Notes: generated by a model from the letters alone, not told the origin. Counted from the first letter of the stretch, positions 1 to 7,026 are shown. The stretch: DNA of 8,366 nt from Bryobacterales bacterium (GCA_903970295.1 CAJCHQ010001025.1:1-8366); one strand, 5' to 3'. Made by a program: numbers and translations.

Positions 1-2
1 CT

Positions 3-1739
3 GCTCCAGCCAAAAAGAGAGCGCACAGAGCGGCTGCCCCCGCGGCAGGCAGCGCGATGCCGCCAGACAATCCGAACATGAATCCTCTGGACCATAACAA
101 CAAAGGCGTGGCCTATGGGCAGCGCGGTATGTGGGAGCAAGCGATCGCCGAACACGAAGCTGCATTAAACGGCGATCCTAATAACATGTCGTTCAGAACC
201 AATTTGTCTGCCGCCCTGCTTCGTTACGGGCAGGCGCTGGCAGCAAAAAAAGATTGGCCTAAAGGTATTCACGAATTGCGTGAAGCTCTTTATGTGGATC
301 CTAACAATGCCGATGCAGCAAATCTGCTCGACAAATGTTTGCAGGCCACTGGAAAAGATCCCAGCCAACACATGAAGATGGGAGACGATCTGGAAACTGA
401 TGGCAACTATCCGGAGGCGATCGCTGAATATCGTCGTCACTTGCACGGCGACGATAGTGGTCCGGCGCACGCGGCTCTGGGACGCGCGCTCGTCAAACAG
501 GGCTCGCAGTCACCGGCACGCCTGGTTGACGGCTACGAAGAGCTAAAAATTGCCGTGAGCAAAACCTGGGACAAATCACAAACTAACGATTTAGCGGCAG
601 TCCATCAGAAACTCGGCGATATCCTCAAAGACGAATTTCTAATCGCCAAACGCGATGGCCGGAAAGAAATCGCGATGAAGCGCCTCTCGAATGCTTCACA
701 AGAATATCGCCGGGCCGTGCAATTGAATCCAGCCAATCTCGATGCCATTCGCAACTATATAGAAATCAGCCGAGAAGCAGTTTCGATCAGCCCCAGCTTT
801 GACAATCATTTGATGCTCGGTGGCGCTTATCTTTTATTGGGTGATTTCGACAGAGCGAAACAGCAATTCGAAGAGTGCAATAAACTTGACCCGGGCAGCG
901 CCGCGCTCGACAAAGCGCGCCGGTCGTATCACTGGCAAGTGGCTTTCAGCACTCAGCATCCGGAACTATTGCCGCGCACTTTGCAGATCGCCGAAGATGC
1001 TTTAAAGAAAAATCCAAACGATGCCGAGTGGTTGTACATCTGGGGCAAGTGCAAAACCCAGCAAGGAAACAAGGATCAGGCGTTGCAAGCCTATGTCAAA
1101 GCGTTTAGCATCAACCCCGCACTCGACAAGTTGAAAGAAAATATTGCAGCCCTCCAGGGCGGTGGTATTACCACTACCACCGATGCCGCCAAAGGCACCG
1201 TCGCCGGTGCGGCGAGTACACCGGCAAGCGGCACCGTTGCCGGTGCAGGAGCGACCGCAGCAGCCGGAGCCGGACCAGCGCTCAGCCCGCAAGAACTCGC
1301 CGCCATCAGTGCTGCCGAAAATAAATTTCGCAACGCCGACCTGGACGGAGCATTGAAAGATGCTACTGAAATGACGATCGCAAATACCGGCAATGCACGA
1401 GCCTGGGGACTGGTCGGAGCGATCATGCAGAAAAAAGGCAATCTCGATGAAGCCTCGGTTGCTTACAGGCAAGCAGCTTTGCTCAAGTTGCCCGGCGCTG
1501 CCGAAGCCTGCCGGCAGCTCGATTCGATTCGTACGCAGCCACAAGTGCAAGAAGCAGACAAGTACTATGCGGCTGGCGATTTTGTCAAAGCCGCAGCTTC
1601 GTTGCGAGAAGCACTGAGTATTGCACCTAATTTGCCGATATTGCATCGCAAATTGGCCGATTGTCTAGAAAAACTTGGTGACACCAAAGAAGCGAAGCAC
1701 GAGCGTGACAAGGCAGCCCAGTTAGAGAAGGAAAATTGA
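3..1739 (+). CDS. TPR-repeat protein, 5' end outside the window
   Basis: This is a tetratricopeptide-repeat scaffold of unknown partner; TPR helical hairpins bind other proteins and carry no catalytic site. The first ATG is at 57, but the frame has no stop back to base 3 and there is no clear ribosome site before 57. The upstream codons encode a Lys/Arg/Ala/Pro-rich stretch (APAKKRAHRAAAPAAGSA), which looks like a linker inside a longer protein, so I treat the gene as 5'-partial. Counting from ATG 57, TPR-like units lie near residues 13-46, 52-87, 104-137, 213-236, 253-287 and 326-358. A flexible Ala/Gly/Thr linker follows (about 366-410), then more TPRs near 447-480 and 505-555. Typical cues are the W/Y-x-x-A-I/L...Y/F...A...P-N pattern, as in WEQAIAEHEAALNGDPNN. 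The charged C-terminus ends EKEN. The stop lies four bases before the next TPR gene. It could be a larger multidomain protein; the TPR call is firm, the function is unknown. Confidence 0.85.
   Translation, partial: APAKKRAHRAAAPAAGSAMPPDNPNMNPLDHNNKGVAYGQRGMWEQAIAEHEAALNGDPNNMSFRTNLSAALLRYGQALAAKKDWPKGIHELREALYVDPNNADAANLLDKCLQATGKDPSQHMKMGDDLETDGNYPEAIAEYRRHLHGDDSGPAHAALGRALVKQGSQSPARLVDGYEELKIAVSKTWDKSQTNDLAAVHQKLGDILKDEFLIAKRDGRKEIAMKRLSNASQEYRRAVQLNPANLDAIRNYIEISREAVSISPSFDNHLMLGGAYLLLGDFDRAKQQFEECNKLDPGSAALDKARRSYHWQVAFSTQHPELLPRTLQIAEDALKKNPNDAEWLYIWGKCKTQQGNKDQALQAYVKAFSINPALDKLKENIAALQGGGITTTTDAAKGTVAGAASTPASGTVAGAGATAAAGAGPALSPQELAAISAAENKFRNADLDGALKDATEMTIANTGNARAWGLVGAIMQKKGNLDEASVAYRQAALLKLPGAAEACRQLDSIRTQPQVQEADKYYAAGDFVKAAASLREALSIAPNLPILHRKLADCLEKLGDTKEAKHERDKAAQLEKEN
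141..148. repeat. HIP1-like palindrome GCGATCGC, first of four
   Basis: Exact copies of GCGATCGC are at 141-148, 417-424, 6019-6026 and 6604-6611. The core CGATCG also occurs at 1375, 2255, 3248, 3350, 3572, 5384 and 8104. All lie inside coding sequence and in various flanking contexts, so they are not a shared protein motif. GCGATCGC is the core of the HIP1 element that is over-represented in many cyanobacteria. Confidence 0.7.
1194..1246 (+). repeat. Two 17-base palindromic repeats in the Ala/Gly linker
   Basis: The 17-mers at 1194-1210 (GGCACCGTCGCCGGTGC) and 1230-1246 (GGCACCGTTGCCGGTGC) differ at one base and both encode GTVAGA. Each contains the inverted arms GCACCG and CGGTGC around a four-base loop. 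They lie inside the low-complexity linker that splits the two TPR blocks, so the simplest reading is duplication of a linker peptide; a role as an RNA hairpin is possible but unsupported. Confidence 0.6.
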
Positions 1740-1743
1740 TTGG

Positions 1744-3468
1744 ATGTTTGACTTTTCTAAATCACGAAATATGAGCGGGAAAGCACTGATACTATCAGCG
1801 GTGCTCAACCTGATTGCTTTTGCGCCGGCATTGGCTATCGAAATATCAGAAGCAGATGATCTTCTAATCAAAAATCAGTACAAGCAAGCGGAAGATGCCT
1901 ATCGTGAATTGATCGACTCAGACGATTCAGGAGACGCTTATGCCGGGCTGGCAGTGGCTTTAGCCAAACAGCCAAACGCCAACAAAGTGATTGAAGCGGA
2001 AAAAGTTTTAAAACAGGGCAAAGCTAAATTTCCCGACAATTCGAACATCATCGCCGCTGGTGGCTATGTTGCTCTGATTCACTCACGCACAGTGGCATCA
2101 CCAGCCAAACGCGATCAATATCTCGACGCGTCAGAACTTCTGTGCAAAAGAGCAATAAATGACAATCCCGATATTTTACTGGCCCAACAAACACTGGGAC
2201 TGGTAAAAATGGCTCAGGACGACTACCAGGGAGCAGTCGAACCATTCCGCAAATCGATCGGCATCGCTGAAAATGCAGTTAATTTGACGATGCTGGCCCA
2301 AGTTCTTTTGAAGTTGAATCCGAAAGATCATGAGGCCGAAGAGCTGATCGATAGAGCGCTTTCGCTCAAGAACGACTATGCTTCAGCCAAATTACAGAAG
2401 GCGGTTATTTTACTCAACCAAGACCGGGCCGAAGAAGCTTTTATCGAGCTGAGAAGCATACCGGAAGTGGCGAGAACGCCTGAATGGCACTTGGTCGTGG
2501 GCGATGTCTACAAAAAACAGGGGGACGGACCGGCGGCGCTCAATTCATGGAAAGAGTCTGTCCGGCAGGAACCTCACAATCCAGATGCCTACAGACACTT
2601 AGCCGAATACCACACGACTCGCGGCGACGGCGAACTGGCAATTGCCGAAATGCATGACGCCCTGGAAATTCTGCCTAACGATATGGTCTTGCGCAGCCAA
2701 CTGGCTGAATTAGCATTGCGTCTCGACAAATTAGACGTGGCAGAAAGCGAATACAAGACGATTTTGACCGTCCAGGAAGATGATCCGACCGCCCTGCTTG
2801 GGCTATCCCGCGTCTATTTCAAAAAAGCGCGCAAGGATGGTCAATACCCCCCGGACTGGCCAAAGCTTGAAGAACGACTGCAGAACGTGGTCACCGAGAA
2901 AGCCGTGCGCGGACAAGTCGTCGACGGCGCCAAAGATTTACAGCAAAACATTCAACTAAACGAGGCCGAAAAAGCCCTCACGCAGAGCAAGTTTCGCGAA
3001 GCCCGCAAGCTCTTCACAGGCATTATCGACACGCACAGAGAAGAGCCCTACGAGCTTTTAACCCTGGGAGAGCAATGTTTCAATGACGGTGACCTCAATT
3101 CAGCTGAGCAAGCCTACAACTATGCCAAAGAAATTCCGGAAGTGGCATCGAGGGCTGAACAGGGAATAAGCAAGATAAAGTACCAGCGCAATGAGGCTGA
3201 CAGACACGTAAAACTTGGTGACGCGACACAGTCCTTGCCGACAGTGGCGATCGACCACTATCATCAGGCCCTGATCGCCGATCCCCAGTATCCGCCAGCA
3301 TTTTATGGCCTGTTCACCGTGTTCAGAGAATCACATGACACCGACCGAGCGATCGACAACGCAATCTGCTTTCTGGAAACCGCCGACGATGGCAATCCCA
3401 GGCGCCGAGAAGTGGAAGCAGGCATCCAGAAGCTGAGGAGACACGAAGCTAAGCCAAAGACGAAGTAG
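1744..3468 (+). CDS. Exported TPR-repeat protein
   Basis: A 574-residue TPR protein predicted to be exported. The N-terminus has a basic start (KSRNMSGK), a hydrophobic core (about residues 14-27) and an Ala-x-Ala type site, APALA, at 27-31, which fits Sec signal peptidase cleavage before IEIS. TPR-like helical pairs run through most of the mature protein, for example around residues 36-73, 144-177, 180-212, 214-240, 246-280, 281-314, 315-349, 412-470 and 490-525. The tail is basic (RRHEAKPKTK). The ATG at 1744 is preceded by AGAAGGA at 1726-1732. ATG 1771 (residue 10) would keep the signal peptide and is an alternative start. The gene begins four bases after the previous TPR gene, so translation is probably coupled. 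The likely role is a periplasmic scaffold for an envelope complex; the partner is unknown and no enzymatic domain is visible. Confidence 0.85.
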   Translation: MFDFSKSRNMSGKALILSAVLNLIAFAPALAIEISEADDLLIKNQYKQAEDAYRELIDSDDSGDAYAGLAVALAKQPNANKVIEAEKVLKQGKAKFPDNSNIIAAGGYVALIHSRTVASPAKRDQYLDASELLCKRAINDNPDILLAQQTLGLVKMAQDDYQGAVEPFRKSIGIAENAVNLTMLAQVLLKLNPKDHEAEELIDRALSLKNDYASAKLQKAVILLNQDRAEEAFIELRSIPEVARTPEWHLVVGDVYKKQGDGPAALNSWKESVRQEPHNPDAYRHLAEYHTTRGDGELAIAEMHDALEILPNDMVLRSQLAELALRLDKLDVAESEYKTILTVQEDDPTALLGLSRVYFKKARKDGQYPPDWPKLEERLQNVVTEKAVRGQVVDGAKDLQQNIQLNEAEKALTQSKFREARKLFTGIIDTHREEPYELLTLGEQCFNDGDLNSAEQAYNYAKEIPEVASRAEQGISKIKYQRNEADRHVKLGDATQSLPTVAIDHYHQALIADPQYPPAFYGLFTVFRESHDTDRAIDNAICFLETADDGNPRRREVEAGIQKLRRHEAKPKTK

Positions 3469-3529
3469 AATCTTTTCTAGTGGTGAGCCCTGCCAGAGTG
3501 ACCGCACAATATCCAAAAGAGGAACGACA

Positions 3530-3976
3530 ATGAGCTTCGGAAAATCGAAAGGCGGCAAAGGACAAAAGTCCCGATCGAAGAATTTCGACGATCAATTGAT
3601 TGACGCCAGCCCTGGCGGTAATGATGCGCCCAATCTCAACGCTCCGAAGCCTATCGATGTTCGCCAGACGAAAGCCTGGCTAGAAACAACGGGCGGCGTC
3701 AAGAAACTCTGGGCTGTGTACGTGAACACGCTGGTCTCGTCGTTCCAGCGCATGAACCGTGGTGAGCAAATTGCGCTCATCGAGAAAGGCTCAGTTATCG
3801 TTACTATCGGTGTGGTTGTTGTCGTCCTGGCCACTTTTTATCAAATGCTCCCTTCAATCGTAAGAATTTTCCTGGCTCCCGGACTGGTTGCCGGTGCCTG
3901 GTTCTTTGCCAAACGTGTGGTCACGCCTGTTATGATTGCCCGCTTCGAAGACCACCTGAACGCAGACGTCGGTTAA
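3530..3976 (+). CDS. Small protein with two membrane segments, unknown function
   Basis: I do not recognise this 148-residue protein. The first 20 residues are Lys/Gly/Ser-rich (MSFGKSKGGKGQKSRSKNFD), followed by a Pro/Asn-rich stretch to about residue 45 and an amphipathic region (about 46-86) with Trp at 50 and 61. Two hydrophobic segments follow: 88-107, which contains a run of five Val, and 110-127 (IVRIFLAPGLVAGAWFFA), joined by a very short turn with a Pro. A charged end (ARFEDHLNADVG) follows. The predicted form is a membrane hairpin with a long basic cytoplasmic N-terminus. The start is well supported by AGAGGA at 3518-3523, six bases before ATG. It sits 61 bases after the exported TPR gene and 30 bases before another two-segment membrane protein, so it probably belongs to the same envelope cluster. 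Confidence 0.8.
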   Translation: MSFGKSKGGKGQKSRSKNFDDQLIDASPGGNDAPNLNAPKPIDVRQTKAWLETTGGVKKLWAVYVNTLVSSFQRMNRGEQIALIEKGSVIVTIGVVVVVLATFYQMLPSIVRIFLAPGLVAGAWFFAKRVVTPVMIARFEDHLNADVG

Positions 3977-4006
3977 CGAAAAGCGACAACAACGAGAAAG
4001 TCACAG

Positions 4007-4258
4007 ATGAAGCCGAACATGCAGATGCTGAAAATGATCGGGGGCGGTTTGATTATTCTCGCCGCATTCATGATCATGATGCCCGACATGCTCAATTATC
4101 TGCGCGGCTTGGGTCGAGTTCTCACTTATATTGGAGTAGTTCTGGGCGGGGTGCTAATTCTTACTCTCGTCTATGCCAAAATAAACTTGCGGGCTAAATC
4201 TGCAACATCTCCGGATTCCTCACCTGGTGGGACTACAAATGAGACTAAAATCGATTGA
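4007..4258 (+). CDS. Very small protein with two membrane segments, unknown function
   Basis: An 83-residue protein that is mostly membrane: a Met-rich start (six Met in the first 25 residues), hydrophobic segment about 8-25, a short loop with Pro, Asp and Arg (MPDMLNYLRGLGR), hydrophobic segment about 37-57, then a polar Ser/Thr/Asp tail (SATSPDSSPGGTTNETKID). No family is recognised. ATG 4007 follows GAGAAAG at 3994-4000; ATG 4019 and 4028 are in frame but would erode the first segment. The last 20 bases overlap the start of the next gene, which argues for coupled translation and a real coding sequence despite the small size. Topology resembles that of the preceding gene product (hairpin with a short Pro-bearing turn and a final F/Y-A-K after the second segment), but that is too weak to claim homology. 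Confidence 0.75.
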   Translation: MKPNMQMLKMIGGGLIILAAFMIMMPDMLNYLRGLGRVLTYIGVVLGGVLILTLVYAKINLRAKSATSPDSSPGGTTNETKID

Positions 4259-5657
4259 GAAAATGTTGCCTGAGGTTTTCTGCCGGTTGGCAGTAGGTGC
4301 AGCCCTGACCTTACTAATCTGCGGCAATGTGACACCACAATCCGTTGCCCAGGTCAACAATGCGACGGGTAAAACAGTGGTCGTGCCGGCAGGCACAACA
4401 TTCGAGGGGCGCATCGATCAGACGATTGGCTCTGCTCATACGCGTCAAGGCACCAGATTTCTTGTGACCATGGCTAGCCCAGCTTTGGCCAATGGTCAGG
4501 ATGTGCTGATTCCGGCTGGTGCCGCTTTTATGGGTGAAGTAGTCGAAGCGATTCCCTCCAGTCAAGTTCCTCACCAGAAAAAAATGCCGCACAAACCCGG
4601 CAAATTGCGGGTTGAAATCACCGGGCTGCGCATGCCCGACGGCATCACTTATCCCCTAGTGGCTTCATTTGTCGGCGAGGTTATGGGTAAGAATAGCGGC
4701 GGTCAAGGCGCTCCTCAGTTAGGCGGAGGCGTCGCCTATATCGGCTCACAATCTGGTTTCAACATGGTCTACCCGCGGGCTGGTGGGCGAGGTGGCCCGC
4801 TCGTCAGCAAACAGCAAATGATGACCAACCCCCTCTTTGGAGACGCAGAAAAAAGTGGCAAAGGTGGGTCGATTCGCTCGCTCACCACACACAATAACGA
4901 TTTGCTTATTCACGCCGGATCGCCAATGAGCGTCAGACTGGACGCACCGCTCAGAATGGCACTGACTCCGGTGCCGATGCCCGGCATCGAGCCGGTCGAC
5001 ATGACGGCTGACCCGGCCGGACACAGATTCAGTCATGAAATACCAGCGGGCACGATGCCTCAAATGCCGCAATCAGGTGCACCACCATCCGCGGCTGGCG
5101 GTGCACCGGGCGCGGCACCCGGCCCAGCGCAGGCTGTGCGAGCTCCCGGTGATAATACTCCGTCTTTCCTCACTCCCATCCCTGGCGCCACACCACCGCC
5201 CTCGGCAATGGCGCCACCTGTGGCGCCGGCCCCAGCAGCAGCGCAAGCACCAGCGGGCGCTCCGCCAGCTCTCAGCCCGGTTGAAATGATGCTACGCAAT
5301 CCGGGGCCAGCACCATTCACGAAGACATCCGATCTGCCACCAATGCAAATAGACCTAGATCACGGTCTAAACAAACCTGCCGGCGATCGTTATACCCCCG
5401 CTACCGCTCAGCCCGCGGATGCTACGCTGCCCGGCGGCGCTATGGCTCAACCAGTGATGCAGGGCATGCAAGCGATGCCCGGCAGCGCTATGGCTCAACC
5501 AGTGATGCAGGGCATGCAAGCGGCGCCCGGCGGCGCTATGGCTCAACCAGTGATGCAGGGCGTGCAAGCTATGCCAGGCGTCACCGTACCTATAAGACCG
5601 GCAACCCAAGTTCCAGCCCTTTCGCCGAAAGATGCTGCACCCGGGAGCACCTTCTAA
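4239..5657 (+). CDS. Exported protein with repeated xAG(T/S/A) motifs and Pro/Ala/Met-rich tail
   Basis: A 472-residue protein with a signal peptide: basic start (MRLKSIEK), hydrophobic core about residues 17-29, and likely cleavage after SVA at 35-37. The mature N-terminal part (about 45-148) looks like a beta domain: VVVPAGTTFEGRID at 47-60, then LANGQDVLIPAGAAFMGEV at 83-101, then LRVEITGLRMPDGITYPL. A third copy of the motif, LLIHAGSPMSVRLD, lies at 222-235. This pattern recalls the C-terminal beta domain of TrbI/VirB10-type proteins, in which an IP.G element is common, but the match is from memory and no other conjugation gene is present. From about residue 265 the chain is disordered and rich in Pro, Ala, Gly and Met, ending in three 16-residue repeats. 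ATG 4239 is chosen because GGTGG at 4226-4230 is well spaced; GTG 4227 is the longer alternative. It overlaps the previous gene by 20 bases and is followed at once by ubiX. Confidence 0.8.
   Translation: MRLKSIEKMLPEVFCRLAVGAALTLLICGNVTPQSVAQVNNATGKTVVVPAGTTFEGRIDQTIGSAHTRQGTRFLVTMASPALANGQDVLIPAGAAFMGEVVEAIPSSQVPHQKKMPHKPGKLRVEITGLRMPDGITYPLVASFVGEVMGKNSGGQGAPQLGGGVAYIGSQSGFNMVYPRAGGRGGPLVSKQQMMTNPLFGDAEKSGKGGSIRSLTTHNNDLLIHAGSPMSVRLDAPLRMALTPVPMPGIEPVDMTADPAGHRFSHEIPAGTMPQMPQSGAPPSAAGGAPGAAPGPAQAVRAPGDNTPSFLTPIPGATPPPSAMAPPVAPAPAAAQAPAGAPPALSPVEMMLRNPGPAPFTKTSDLPPMQIDLDHGLNKPAGDRYTPATAQPADATLPGGAMAQPVMQGMQAMPGSAMAQPVMQGMQAAPGGAMAQPVMQGVQAMPGVTVPIRPATQVPALSPKDAAPGSTF
5433..5576 (+). repeat. 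Three tandem 48-bp repeats coding a 16-residue unit
   Basis: Units at 5433-5480, 5481-5528 and 5529-5576 each encode a variant of GGAMAQPVMQGMQAMP: Gly to Ser at position 2 of unit 2, Met to Ala at position 15 of unit 2, and Met to Val at position 12 of unit 3. The DNA copies are nearly identical, so the duplication is recent or kept uniform by recombination. Copy number is likely to vary between strains. The repeats sit at the C-terminus of the exported protein, in a Met/Gln/Ala/Pro-rich tail. Confidence 0.9.
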
Positions 5658-5658
5658 G

Positions 5659-6354
5659 ATGCCAGCAGACAAGCAGCAGTCGTCAGGCGCTTCAGAAAAC
5701 GTGCGAGCTTTGCCTTTCGTCTTAGCGATCACCGGAGCAAGCGGAGCGATATATGGTTTGAGAATGCTGCAGTATCTGCTGGGCATCGACCAGGCGGTGG
5801 AGTTGATGATTTCACGCGCGGCATTGCAGGTCATGAACGTCGAGAACGACCTCGTTCTCGGCGAGAAGATGCACGATTCACTGCTCAAGTATCTGGAAAT
5901 TCCCAAAGAAGCACCATTGACGGTGCATCGGTTAGCAGACTACGGCGCCTCCGTAGCCAGCGGTTCTTACCGCACACGAGGGATGGCAATCGTCCCCTGC
6001 AGTCTAGGCACACTTGGTGCGATCGCTAACGGGCTGACCGAAAATTTGATTCACCGGGCAGCCACCGTCTGCCTCAAAGAAAGACGACCGATGCTAATTT
6101 GCTTGCGCGAAATGCCGTTCGGTCAAATTCAATTGAAAAATATGCTGGCGGTTTCGGAAGCAGGCGGCATAGTATCCTGCGCCTCACCTGGCTTCTACCA
6201 TCGTCCTCAAACTATTTCAGACCAGGTCGACTTTGTCGTTGGTCGAGTGCTAGATCAATTCGGTTTCGACAATGCGCTCTTCAAGCGTTGGAAAGAAGAA
6301 GCACCGAAACTGCCAACACCCGTTAACGCGCATCAGGCATCAGCGCAGTTGTGA
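5659..6354 (+). CDS. ubiX: Flavin prenyltransferase UbiX
   Basis: UbiX joins dimethylallyl phosphate to reduced FMN to make prenyl-FMN, the cofactor of UbiD-type decarboxylases (ubiquinone and related pathways). The protein (231 residues; the family is usually about 190-210) has a polar extension of about 18 residues, then the FMN-binding start FVLAITGASGAIYG (20-33), the ADYGASVASGSYRTRGMAIVPCS region (93-115), TLGAIANGLTENLIHRAA (118-135), LKERRPMLICLREMPF (139-154) with the conserved Glu151 region, and the signature FYHRPQTISDQVDFVVGRVLD (179-199). All blocks are in order and intact. I chose ATG 5659, one base after the upstream stop, with GGGAG at 5643-5647. In-frame ATG 5632 would add nine residues and overlap the previous gene. 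No ubiD is in the window, so the enzyme it serves lies elsewhere. The stop overlaps rimM by four bases. Confidence 0.95.
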   Translation: MPADKQQSSGASENVRALPFVLAITGASGAIYGLRMLQYLLGIDQAVELMISRAALQVMNVENDLVLGEKMHDSLLKYLEIPKEAPLTVHRLADYGASVASGSYRTRGMAIVPCSLGTLGAIANGLTENLIHRAATVCLKERRPMLICLREMPFGQIQLKNMLAVSEAGGIVSCASPGFYHRPQTISDQVDFVVGRVLDQFGFDNALFKRWKEEAPKLPTPVNAHQASAQL

Positions 6355-6914
6355 GCATGAATGAAGCCAACAAAGACCCGAACGTCCGCGGCGCGCAAAT
6401 GGATGAATGGCTGCTCATTGGTCGAGTCGTGGATACGCACGGCATGAATGGCGTCCTCAAAATCAAATGCGCAGAAGTCGATCTAACCTTGTTCGAAGCT
6501 CTCAAAAAAGTCAGACTGACGCGAAATGGACTGGAACAGGAATACTCAGTTTCAGCGATGAAGCACGACAAAAAATTACTGTTGCTCAACGTCGATCAGA
6601 TTGGCGATCGCAGCGCGGCCGAGCTCGTCATCGGTTCCGATGTCTTTTGCCTGCGCCACGAAACTCCAAAGCTTGATCCAGATCAGTTTTGGATCAGAGA
6701 CCTGATTGGAATGAAAGCTTTCAAAACTAGCGGCGAGTACATTGGCACCATCAGCGATGTCATCTTCACCGGTAACAGCATTCTAGAAATTCAATCTCCT
6801 GATGGGGAGAGGAAAGACCCTCTTCTGATTCCATTTGTGGAAGCATTGGTTCCCAAGGTCGATCTCTCGCTGCGCCGCGTGGAGATTGTCGATCTGCCAG
6901 GTCTTCTCGACTGA
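6351..6914 (+). CDS. rimM: Ribosome maturation factor RimM
   Basis: RimM helps assemble the 30S subunit, binding ribosomal protein S19 and aiding 16S rRNA 3'-domain maturation in the cytoplasm. The 187-residue length is normal. The N-terminal RimM barrel begins with LLIGRVVDTHGMNGVLKIKC (21-40), matching the family's (h)G(+)(h)xxxHGxxGxh(+)h motif, and runs to about residue 103. The PRC-barrel follows: FWIRDLIGMKAF (113-124), GEYIGTISDVIFTGNSILEI (128-147), LLIPFVEALVPKVDLSLRRVEIV (158-180), and the usual end PxGLLD. GTG 6351 overlaps the ubiX stop as GTGA, which favours coupled translation; ATG 6357 (residue 3) is nearly equivalent, while ATG 6399 also keeps the whole domain. In many bacteria rimM lies in an rpsP-rimM-trmD-rplS operon; here the upstream neighbour is ubiX and no trmD follows. 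Confidence 0.95.
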   Translation: MSMNEANKDPNVRGAQMDEWLLIGRVVDTHGMNGVLKIKCAEVDLTLFEALKKVRLTRNGLEQEYSVSAMKHDKKLLLLNVDQIGDRSAAELVIGSDVFCLRHETPKLDPDQFWIRDLIGMKAFKTSGEYIGTISDVIFTGNSILEIQSPDGERKDPLLIPFVEALVPKVDLSLRRVEIVDLPGLLD

Positions 6915-6917
6915 ATT

Positions 6918-6935
6918 CGCACCACATATAGTGCG
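6918..6935 (+). terminator. Weak hairpin just after rimM
   Basis: CGCAC at 6918-6922 pairs with GTGCG at 6931-6935 around an eight-base AT-rich loop, starting four bases after the rimM stop. There is no T-tract, so it does not look like a strong intrinsic terminator; it may protect the transcript end, or be chance. Confidence 0.2.
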
Positions 6936-7026
6936 CAACCAGAATACGTTTGCCATAGCTGCAATCCCAGTGGTTGAGCGATTTTTCTGAGCGGGTTAAG
7001 AACTTATAAATATGCAGATCGGCTAC

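Noticed and set aside
1002..1646. Long minus-strand open frame (214 codons) opposite the first TPR gene
   Set aside because: It is the shadow of a well-supported TPR gene, rich in Cys/Arg/Ser with no recognisable domain and no ribosome site.
3466..3479. Hairpin TAGAA-TCTT-TTCTA at the end of the second TPR gene
   Set aside because: Five AT-rich pairs with no following T-run are too weak for a terminator, and the next gene is only 61 bases from the stop.
4311..4325. Possible lipobox (LLIC-G) in the exported protein
   Set aside because: Ile directly before Cys does not fit the lipobox, and a good SVA signal-peptidase site follows.
5433..5576. Short direct repeats as a CRISPR-like array
   Set aside because: The units are directly adjacent with no spacers and are in frame within a coding sequence.
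5367..5906. Minus-strand open frame with His/Leu-rich repeats (HALHHWLSHSAAG)
   Set aside because: The repeat peptide is only the reverse reading of the 48-bp tandem repeats, and the frame also runs antisense into ubiX.
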